Shown piece by piece: positions 1-5,281 of a stretch of DNA of 8,945 nt. A model generated the notes under the pieces. The model was given only the letters and a program-made list of their open reading frames with translations, ran no database searches and was not told the DNA's origin. Where the stretch lies: assembly GCA_002352185.1 (NCBI GenBank), contig DEHY01000145.1, forward strand, positions 6,862 to 15,806. The letters run 5' to 3'. The DNA is from Competibacteraceae bacterium UBA2788. GTDB lineage: Bacteria > Pseudomonadota > Gammaproteobacteria > Competibacterales > Competibacteraceae. The number at the start of each line of letters is the position of its first letter. Positions within the stretch are counted from its first letter, which is position 1. Both the position numbers and the translations under genes were made by a program.

Positions 1-740
1 TCAGGCGCCTGCGCCAGCATTGCCGGCAGGGCGTCGAGTAGCAGCGCCAGTCCCTCGTAGGCATAGAAGGAGCCGATGAAGCCCAATACTCGCGCCCCCG
101 TCAAACCAAGTCGCGCTTTCAACACCAAGTCCGGTTCGCCGCCCAGGTTGAACTGGCCGATATCCACCGCGTTGGGAATCACCGTTACTTTTGCCGCCGG
201 AATGCCGCGAGCAACGATATCGCTGCGCAAGCCTTCACAGATGCATGTCACCGCAGCAGCGCGTTTGAGCACATGCGTTTCCAGCGCCCGCGTCAACCGA
301 TAACGCACGCTGCCCTCGCGAGTCGTGCCGTGATCGACCGCTGCGTCTTCCCAGAACGCCCGCACTTCATAGACCAGCGGCAGACGATAGTGGCGAGCAA
401 CCGGCAGCGCAGCCAAGCCATTCAGCGCCGGCGAATGGGCGTGCAACACGTCGGGATTGACCTGCTCGACAACTTCCCGCAACCGTCGCGTCAAGCCCCG
501 GACAATCGCCGCCTGATTCAACACCGGCCAGCGTGCCCATGCCGCTGTCTCCAGCGAGGTGCGGAAGAAGCGCAAACCGTCGGCAGTTTCTTCTGATGCT
601 GGCGTCGGGCCTTGTTTGGCGCTGGTGAGATGAAACGTCTCCCAGCCCAAGCGTCGCTGCTCACGCAGAATGGCGGCAGTGCGGAAGGTATAGCCGCTGT
701 GCAGAGGTAAGGAGTGATCAAGAATGTGGAGGATGCGCAT
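1..740 (-). CDS. XrtA-associated GT4 glycosyltransferase (TIGR04063/Daro_2409-like), 3' end off window
   Basis: This reading frame opens at ATG 740-738 and stays open to the left edge, giving 246 residues without a stop. It begins MRILHILDHSLPLHSGYTFR, which I recognise as the signature start of the PEP-CTERM/exosortase A-associated glycosyltransferase family (Daro_2409 type, TIGR04063, sometimes called stp3). Further GT4 features are visible: the N-terminal Rossmann region with HSGYTFRT (14-21), DVLHAHSP (97-104), YEVRAFWED (124-132), the CICEGL segment (166-171), the inter-domain VIPNAVD (187-193) and GFIGSFYAYEGL (220-231), where the C-terminal nucleotide-sugar domain starts. About 150 residues are probably missing. 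It is expected to be a cytoplasmic, retaining transferase using a nucleotide sugar to build the XrtA-linked exopolysaccharide. The start overlaps the last 23 bases of the upstream GT2 gene in another frame, so translation is probably coupled. The upstream Shine-Dalgarno is weak. Family call is from sequence recall; exact sugar unknown. Confidence 0.9.
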   Translation of the reverse strand, partial: MRILHILDHSLPLHSGYTFRTAAILREQRRLGWETFHLTSAKQGPTPASEETADGLRFFRTSLETAAWARWPVLNQAAIVRGLTRRLREVVEQVNPDVLHAHSPALNGLAALPVARHYRLPLVYEVRAFWEDAAVDHGTTREGSVRYRLTRALETHVLKRAAAVTCICEGLRSDIVARGIPAAKVTVIPNAVDIGQFNLGGEPDLVLKARLGLTGARVLGFIGSFYAYEGLALLLDALPAMLAQAP

Positions 741-1701
741 CTTTCATCGGCTCATTATTCCTGCAAGGAATCTGTTGTTCAATGATGAATAAGGGGCGCG
801 CTTTGGTTTCCATGTAAGTCTTGGCGAGATACTCCCCAATCACTCCAATCCCGAGGAGTTGAATTCCTCCCATGAGGTAGATCGGCACTACGGTGGAGGC
901 CCAGCCAGGCACTGCCTGATCAGAGAATAACCGAACCCCAACTGCCCAAAGTGTAATTGACAGGCTGCCCAGAAAAATCATAAACCCGGAGATGGTGATC
1001 ATGCGCAAGGGAACCGCTGAAAATGAGGTGACGCCCTGCCACGCCAGGGAAAGCATTTTTTTCAGAGGATATTTGGATTCACCGGCGAATCTCTCTTTTC
1101 TTTCGTAAGAAACTATCGATGCAGAAAACCCAAGAAGTGGAATAACCGCCCTCAGAAAAAGATTGACTTCGCGGAACTGCCGTAGCGCTTCAATTGCCCG
1201 ACGACTTAGCAGGCGATAGTCGGCGTGATTAAAAACCACCTCAACACCCATCAATGCCAGCATCCGGTAATAACCTTCTGCGGTAATGCGCTTGAACCGG
1301 GTATCCGTATCGCGTCGCTTCCTAACCCCGTACACGATATCCCTGCCTGCGTTAAACTCATCAACCATCTGTTCGATTGCATTCAGATCATCCTGCAAGT
1401 CTGCATCGACGCTGATGACTGCATCGCCTTCCGCGTGCAGCAATCCCGCCAGCAGCGCATTCTGGTGACCCCGATTCCTGGATAATTTAATCCCATACGC
1501 CCGACTATCCATCGCAGCCTGTTGTTCAATTAAAGACCAGGTTCGATCATGACTTCCATCGTCAACGAAATAGACGCGACTGGCGTTTGAAATGATTTGC
1601 CTGTGGGCGAGATCGTCCAGAAAGGAAAAAAGACGCTTAGCCATTTCCGGCAACACCTCTTCCTCATTATAGCAGGGTACGACTATCGACAGCATCATCA
1701 T
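718..1701 (-). CDS. GtrB/ArnC/DPM1-like polyprenyl-phosphate glycosyltransferase (GT2, two C-terminal TM helices)
   Basis: The 327-residue protein has the layout of bacterial dolichyl-phosphate-mannose-synthase-like enzymes, which move a sugar from a nucleotide sugar to undecaprenyl phosphate on the inner face of the membrane. Visible motifs are VVPCYNEE (7-14), FVDDGS (45-50), SRNRGHQNALLAGL (74-87), the metal-binding DAD in SVDADLQDD (97-105) and the basic RFAGESKYPLKKM loop (204-216). Two hydrophobic segments follow at about 234-258 and 270-294. Length matches GtrB/ArnC-type proteins (about 310-330). Three consecutive ATG codons lie at 1701-1693; the first is chosen, with GGAG at 1716-1713 upstream. 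The open frame continues upstream, but that part runs inside the small membrane-protein gene and lacks family homology. It lies 32 bases after that gene, and its last eight codons overlap the start of the next transferase. It probably feeds the GT-C enzyme of the same cluster. The sugar cannot be told. Confidence 0.92.
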   Translation of the reverse strand: MMMLSIVVPCYNEEEVLPEMAKRLFSFLDDLAHRQIISNASRVYFVDDGSHDRTWSLIEQQAAMDSRAYGIKLSRNRGHQNALLAGLLHAEGDAVISVDADLQDDLNAIEQMVDEFNAGRDIVYGVRKRRDTDTRFKRITAEGYYRMLALMGVEVVFNHADYRLLSRRAIEALRQFREVNLFLRAVIPLLGFSASIVSYERKERFAGESKYPLKKMLSLAWQGVTSFSAVPLRMITISGFMIFLGSLSITLWAVGVRLFSDQAVPGWASTVVPIYLMGGIQLLGIGVIGEYLAKTYMETKARPLFIIEQQIPCRNNEPMKDAHPPHS

Positions 1702-1733
1702 TATCGTTTTCACTCCGAGCGGGAGGCTCAACC

Positions 1734-2072
1734 TTAACCGTAATGGGTAATGAGATACAAACCCGCAAGAACCAACAGGATTCCAGTCATTCCTCCGGCA
1801 GCAAGGCGTTCTCCCAATAGCATCACACTCCCCAGATAGACCAGTACGAAGCTGAGGGCAGTAAAGGCGTAGACATTGACTAAACTCTCCTTGGATAAGG
1901 TATAGATCCAGATCAAGGTGCCGAATCCATAGAGAAGAATGCCGATCAACAGTGGAATATTCAGGAATTCGGCCCAATGTTCACGCCCGCGTGCGCCTAT
2001 CTTAAACATGAGTTGCCCGCCTGCTGCGGCCACGGCTGCCAAAGTAAGCAGTAACACGGAAATCCGGTTCAT
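1734..2072 (-). CDS. Small ArnE/ArnF-like (SMR/EamA half-size) membrane protein, putative lipid-linked sugar flippase
   Basis: A 112-residue, very hydrophobic protein with four predicted membrane helices at about 4-24, 38-57, 64-86 and 92-109. The first helix carries GGQLMFKIG (18-26), the G-Q-x-x-x-K pattern I associate with half-size EamA/SMR proteins such as ArnE and ArnF; helix three has VNVYAFTALSFVLVYLGS and is followed by GE (87-88). ArnE/F subunits move undecaprenyl-phosphate-aminoarabinose across the inner membrane. The position between a methyltransferase and a polyprenyl-phosphate GT2 gene, with a GT-C gene in the same cluster, supports that role over multidrug efflux. Only one subunit gene is present, so a homodimer would be expected, unlike the ArnE-ArnF pair. 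ATG at 2072 has AGAGG at 2082-2078 with a good spacer and lies 17 bases after the methyltransferase stop. An SMR-type exporter is the main alternative. Confidence 0.82.
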   Translation of the reverse strand: MNRISVLLLTLAAVAAAGGQLMFKIGARGREHWAEFLNIPLLIGILLYGFGTLIWIYTLSKESLVNVYAFTALSFVLVYLGSVMLLGERLAAGGMTGILLVLAGLYLITHYG

Positions 2073-2089
2073 GAGCAGCCTCTATTTAA

Positions 2090-2833
2090 TCAATCGCGCC
2101 TTGCCCATGATACGCAACTCTCCTTTATCTTGGCTAATTGGGTCATTACAGCGGCAGGAAGGAAACTGACGGCCCACTTGCGAATCTGGTAAGGTAATGG
2201 AGATAAATCACGGAGTTTTTCCTTATCCGGCACTCGGCAACAGCTTATTGCAACCGGCAACTTATCGATGCGCATCGGAGAAACATATAAAAATGGATTG
2301 TAGCGATACCATGGCTCAATCTGATCATCGCCGAGTAATAAGGGCCTTAAAAAATCGAATGGCGCATACCCATGTCGTGCAAACTGCCGTCGCCAAAACT
2401 CATAGTCCTGTTCGTTGATATGATGATCGCCACCTTGCCCCTTGGGGGCAGCCGAAAACAGTACGATATCGCCATGCTCGACCAGGCTGTCTACGAGGAT
2501 CGCGGAACTGGATAGCGGCAAGTGTTCAGCCACCTCAAGGCATTGAACCAGATCGAATCGCCTTCCAAGAGTGAATCCGTGCGCAAGATCAGCCGACTTG
2601 AACCAATCTGGCGAAATAAGCAGGCTGGCCTGGCTTACGTAGTCGCCATCAATGCCCATGATGTCGTTGACACCCAGTTTTTTCCATACCGACAGCCAGG
2701 CGCCTTGACCGCAGCCTACATCCAGGACACTACTGATAGTTAAGTGTTGCAGCAGATGTGGTAGCACCCGCTCCGCTGAACGCGCTGCGCCAGAATTTAC
2801 ATAGTCGAAAAATTTAGCATCATAGGTTGTCAT
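2090..2833 (-). CDS. Class I SAM-dependent methyltransferase, glycan-cluster type
   Basis: This 247-residue soluble protein shows the Rossmann methyltransferase order. Motif I is SVLDVGCGQGAW (35-46), which binds S-adenosylmethionine; the acidic end of strand two is GIDGDYV (60-66); FDLVQCLEVAEHLP (93-106) is the motif II/III region with the EVAEH signature of Methyltransf_11/23-type proteins; and FSAAPKGQGGDHHINEQ (126-142) is the loop after strand five that I have seen in methyltransferases of polysaccharide clusters. A basic C-terminal tail may touch the membrane. The ATG at 2833 lies 11 bases after the GT-C stop and 17 bases separate its own stop from the next gene, so it is surely co-transcribed. 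The Shine-Dalgarno (GGGAAAG) is modest. Likely roles are O- or N-methylation of the sugar made by this cluster, or capping of a glycan chain. The substrate cannot be read from the sequence. Confidence 0.88.
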   Translation of the reverse strand: MTTYDAKFFDYVNSGAARSAERVLPHLLQHLTISSVLDVGCGQGAWLSVWKKLGVNDIMGIDGDYVSQASLLISPDWFKSADLAHGFTLGRRFDLVQCLEVAEHLPLSSSAILVDSLVEHGDIVLFSAAPKGQGGDHHINEQDYEFWRRQFARHGYAPFDFLRPLLLGDDQIEPWYRYNPFLYVSPMRIDKLPVAISCCRVPDKEKLRDLSPLPYQIRKWAVSFLPAAVMTQLAKIKESCVSWARRD

Positions 2834-2844
2834 GATCTTTCCCG

Positions 2845-4302
2845 CTAAAGTATTGAACCCTTCACACCCTCACGCTCTGGTGTGAATGCGAGGATTGAGA
2901 AGAGAATAGCATACACACCCAAAAGAGGCAGATGATACTTGCTTGCAGACTCAAAAATACTGTGAATAGCCAGTAAATAGAAGCCGGATAGAATGAGTAT
3001 GGTTGGCCCTAAATCATTCAGAATAATTAGTGCGTCTTTTCTCAAAAGAGCAATGAGCATTAACGCCCAAACGCTGACCCAAAAAAAATTCGCTACCATT
3101 TTCAGGAGTGGGTAGCGCCAGTCAGATATATTCAATCCTCGTTTTAGCGTACCATAAACACCACCAGCATCATCACCTAGAAACAGCAGATGTTTGCGAA
3201 CCGCCAGCGTGAGGAACCTATCAGGATTTTCCTTAATCCATTGAACCCCTTCATGAAAACCGGCACGATTACTTTCCAATTCCCCCAAGTCATCAAATTG
3301 CTTCAACTTCATTATAAGCCTGCTCTGAGAATCATAGCTTCCTGTGGCGTAATCGTTATTGGCCATATAAAGCCCACCGCCACCGTTGGTAGAAATGAAT
3401 ACGAACTGGCCGTGAATAGAATAATTTCGGATAGTCCATGGCAGGATGACCAGCAACATTCCAATGACGAGAAAAACGGAACCTCTTAAAATCACACGCA
3501 GATTTACATTCGTGATAACGGAGCCAACGATCGGCGCTAAAAGCAGCAACTGCAAAGATGGCTGAATCATACTGGCGGCGCCGAAAGCAATACCTGAGCC
3601 CAAGGCTAGACTGGTGGAGTTAAGCAAATGATTCGTTTGGCTGGATTTGATATACATCAACAGTGCTAATGGTACTAGAAAAATAAGTAGACCTTCTTTA
3701 GAAGGGAATCCAGTCAACGTGAAGTATGCAGGCCAAACCGCTAGTAATGCAATCGCCACCATAGCCTCAACATGGGTTGTAAGATGTCTAACAAACGTAT
3801 AGATTATCAGCGTCCCACACAGATAGAATATTATATTCATCCAGAATATTGTTGCTCCACTCGATCCAAATAACCGAAAAATAACGGATAGAAATAATGG
3901 ATATCCAGGTGGCCAATAGCTATATGTGCCTGCTATGTAGTATTCATCTCCCTTGGCTAATTTTGAAGCCAGTTCAATATAGGTTTTTTCATCACTCGTT
4001 GGTATGGCCGGAAATAGAAAAACCCATAGCATTCTAACGGCTATGCCAATAACAATGATGATTAACAGCGCTTTGAAGGATTCAATCGGTTCCAGTGCAA
4101 TCCGTAGCTTGACTAAGAGCAGCCATATTCGCTTGTGGAATAGATAGACGAGCAGCACCAAACTACCCATCACACCGTAACCTGCAAGCAGGGAAGAGAA
4201 ATCTTCACGTCCAGTGAATCGCTCCCAACTCAATAGGCCGACACTGAAAAAGACATAGGGTGGAATGCATAGAAAGAGAAACGCCAAGGTGCGCTGGAGC
4301 AT
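2845..4302 (-). CDS. GT39/ArnT-like GT-C membrane glycosyltransferase
   Basis: A 485-residue integral membrane protein with many hydrophobic segments (for example about 5-25, 38-56, 77-98, 133-170, several between 180 and 300, and three between about 395 and 475). After the third helix comes a periplasmic loop with TSDEKTYIELA (102-112); the acidic D104/E105 pair matches the catalytic acidic site in the first loop of GT-C enzymes such as ArnT and PMT. TYSYWPPGYPLFLS (126-139) is a typical GT39/PMT_2 motif. Such enzymes take a sugar from a polyprenyl-phosphate carrier and put it on a protein, lipid A or polysaccharide outside the inner membrane. The GT2 and flippase-like genes downstream would supply the donor. 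ATG 4302 has AAGGA at 4317-4313. This is the most AT-rich gene here (sampled rows 38-47% G+C against about 60% in the neighbours), a sign of different origin. An O-antigen polymerase or ligase is less likely, given the SDE loop and PPGYP motif. Confidence 0.88.
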   Translation of the reverse strand: MLQRTLAFLFLCIPPYVFFSVGLLSWERFTGREDFSSLLAGYGVMGSLVLLVYLFHKRIWLLLVKLRIALEPIESFKALLIIIVIGIAVRMLWVFLFPAIPTSDEKTYIELASKLAKGDEYYIAGTYSYWPPGYPLFLSVIFRLFGSSGATIFWMNIIFYLCGTLIIYTFVRHLTTHVEAMVAIALLAVWPAYFTLTGFPSKEGLLIFLVPLALLMYIKSSQTNHLLNSTSLALGSGIAFGAASMIQPSLQLLLLAPIVGSVITNVNLRVILRGSVFLVIGMLLVILPWTIRNYSIHGQFVFISTNGGGGLYMANNDYATGSYDSQSRLIMKLKQFDDLGELESNRAGFHEGVQWIKENPDRFLTLAVRKHLLFLGDDAGGVYGTLKRGLNISDWRYPLLKMVANFFWVSVWALMLIALLRKDALIILNDLGPTILILSGFYLLAIHSIFESASKYHLPLLGVYAILFSILAFTPEREGVKGSIL

Positions 4303-4419
4303 AAATTATTAATCCTTAGCTATACGTAAAAATCCCGATCATGTAGCATTGATGAACCTGCCATTACTGTCACCTGCGGCCTGTCGCTGGAAACCCTAAA
4401 TGCCCCATGCTGCAAAGGC
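4303..4419. other. Spacer between the Rpn-like gene and the AT-rich cassette; possible weak promoter
   Basis: This 117-base stretch is the longest gap in the window and the only place where transcription of the four-gene cassette could plausibly restart. I found no strong hairpin followed by a T-run on the minus strand after the Rpn-like stop, so a terminator is not supported. On the minus strand a TATAGC hexamer (4325-4320) could be a -10 box, but the sequence 17 bases upstream matches the -35 consensus in only about three of six positions. Composition shifts here: the half near the Rpn-like gene is GC-balanced, the half near the GT-C gene is AT-rich. It probably holds one junction of the inserted cassette. 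No inverted repeats or target duplications are evident by eye. Confidence 0.4.
4313..4317 (-). promoter_or_regulatory. Shine-Dalgarno AAGGA of the GT-C gene
   Basis: AAGGA sits ten bases before ATG 4302 on the minus strand. It supports that ATG as the start and gives the first gene of the cassette an independent ribosome site, as expected if it is not translationally coupled to the Rpn-like gene upstream. Confidence 0.6.
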
Positions 4420-5277
4420 TCATTCAAATATACCTTCCAGCGTCGTCGCCTCCAGCACCCGATCCGCCCACGCCTCCAACTGATCCGATCCTGCTCCCGC
4501 CAACTTTGCTTCCACCCACGCCGGCAACGGCCCGAACCGCCGGGTCAGTTGTCGCCTCAACACCCGGACCTCACCTTCGGTGCGTCCTTCGGTGCGTCCT
4601 TCGGTGCGTCCTTCGATACGCCCTTCAGCGAACACGTCTTGATAAAAGCGGGTCTCTTTCAAATCAATATCTTGTAAGCCCAACATGGCTTGAATCTCCT
4701 CGCGCCGCAAACGCGGTAGCTTGTACACCAGAATCGTTTCCACAAGTTCCACCAGATCCCGCCATTCAGCGGTCTGTTGCCGTTCAATCCGGTTCCGCAG
4801 CAACTCTCGCGCCTGCGCTGCTGCCTCCGCCGGTTCACAGATCAGCAGTTGCAACATTCCCCAACCCGGCGTCGCCCGCCGGCAGCCCCGTAGCGCCATC
4901 AAATCCACCCGCCGCACTTCCGGCAATCTCAACAGCGATTCATAGCCCAGCGGAATGCGTTCGACGCTGATCTCCGGGTAGACCACGACCACCCGCCACG
5001 GGCGCGGCTGTGAGTACCGGTGCAGATACAGAAACACTTCGGCAAACACGCGCCGGTAAAAATCCTCCTGCGGTTGAAACTGCACCTCGACAAACACCCA
5101 CGGCGCATCACTTCCTTCCGGCGGAGTCAATACCCCATCCAGCCGAAACGCGGTTTGCTTGATCTCCTCCGACCGAAATGTATAGCGTTCCACATCCGGC
5201 GTCGCTACCCCCGCCAAGTCCAGCGCCAGCTCCGGCCAACGCTGAAACAGCCGGTAAAACAGACTGTCCGTTTTCAC
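4420..5277 (-). CDS. Rpn/DUF2887-family PD-(D/E)XK nuclease-like protein with DUF4351-like C-terminus
   Basis: A 285-residue protein of the Rpn (recombination-promoting nuclease / 'putative transposase') superfamily. The N-terminal region has DSLFYRLFQRWPELALDL (4-21), typical of DUF2887 proteins. The nuclease core shows D47 in LDGVLTP and E64-V-Q66 in FVEVQFQP (62-69), followed by FYRRVFAEVFLYLHRY (73-88). Q in place of K in the E-x-K motif is usual for this family. Residues 218-236 are EGRIEGRTEGRTEGRTEGE, a charged linker made of four GR(T/I)E units, then a helical tail with RRQLTRRFGPLP (241-252), like DUF4351. RpnA-type proteins are known as DNA nucleases that raise recA-independent recombination; a cellular role for this copy is unknown. 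GTG 5277 is used, with AGGA at 5288-5285; the start is four bases after the amidotransferase stop, suggesting coupling. It has no evident role in polysaccharide synthesis and looks like a mobile, horizontally spread gene. Confidence 0.85.
   Translation of the reverse strand: MKTDSLFYRLFQRWPELALDLAGVATPDVERYTFRSEEIKQTAFRLDGVLTPPEGSDAPWVFVEVQFQPQEDFYRRVFAEVFLYLHRYSQPRPWRVVVVYPEISVERIPLGYESLLRLPEVRRVDLMALRGCRRATPGWGMLQLLICEPAEAAAQARELLRNRIERQQTAEWRDLVELVETILVYKLPRLRREEIQAMLGLQDIDLKETRFYQDVFAEGRIEGRTEGRTEGRTEGEVRVLRRQLTRRFGPLPAWVEAKLAGAGSDQLEAWADRVLEATTLEGIFE
4574..4621 (-). repeat. 12-bp in-frame tandem repeat, three identical units and one diverged
   Basis: On the plus strand the unit CCTTCGGTGCGT occurs three times without change (4574-4609), and a fourth copy with changes follows (4610-4621, CCTTCGATACGC). 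On the coding strand it encodes GRTE/GRIE units in the linker between the nuclease core and the C-terminal domain of the Rpn-like protein. The unit is a multiple of three, so slippage would change linker length without breaking the frame. Similar charged EG-rich linkers are common in this family; exact sequence identity of the units points to recent duplication. Confidence 0.93.
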
Positions 5278-5281
5278 CGCT

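Larger units (their letters stand above)
718..4302 (-). other. AT-rich lipid-linked sugar cassette lodged in the XrtA locus
   Basis: Four tightly packed genes (GT-C transferase, methyltransferase, ArnE/F-like protein, GtrB/ArnC-like GT2; gaps of 11, 17 and 32 bases) stand between XrtA-type genes on both sides. Hand counts of sampled 60-base rows give roughly 38-47% G+C in the GT-C gene and mostly 43-55% in the other cassette genes, against 58-63% in sampled rows of the flanking amidotransferase and TIGR04063-like genes. The gene content makes one functional unit. I infer that the unit was acquired as a block; no IS ends or attachment sites are visible. Confidence 0.6.

Noticed and set aside
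273..596. 107-residue plus-strand open frame
   Set aside because: Antisense to the TIGR04063-like transferase, whose minus-strand frame is recognisable for its whole visible length.
518..721. 67-residue minus-strand open frame downstream of the GT2 gene
   Set aside because: It runs in another frame over the start of the TIGR04063-like gene and shows no family features.
1702..1977. 92-codon N-terminal extension of the GT2 protein
   Set aside because: It lies mainly within the small membrane-protein gene, lacks family similarity, and the GT2 motif starts just after the inner ATGs.
1734..2072. Small multidrug-resistance exporter
   Set aside because: Possible by size and fold, but the position between glycan genes and the ArnE/F-like first helix favour lipid-linked sugar transport.
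4303..4419. Rho-independent terminator after the Rpn-like gene
   Set aside because: No stable stem followed by a T-run on the minus strand could be found by eye.
4574..4621. Short repeats considered as a CRISPR array
   Set aside because: Units are 12 bases, directly adjacent, without spacers, and in frame in a protein linker.
4407..4970. 187-residue plus-strand open frame rich in proline
   Set aside because: It lies opposite the Rpn-like gene, has low-complexity P/A/T-rich composition and no family motif; it is an antisense shadow of a GC-rich gene.
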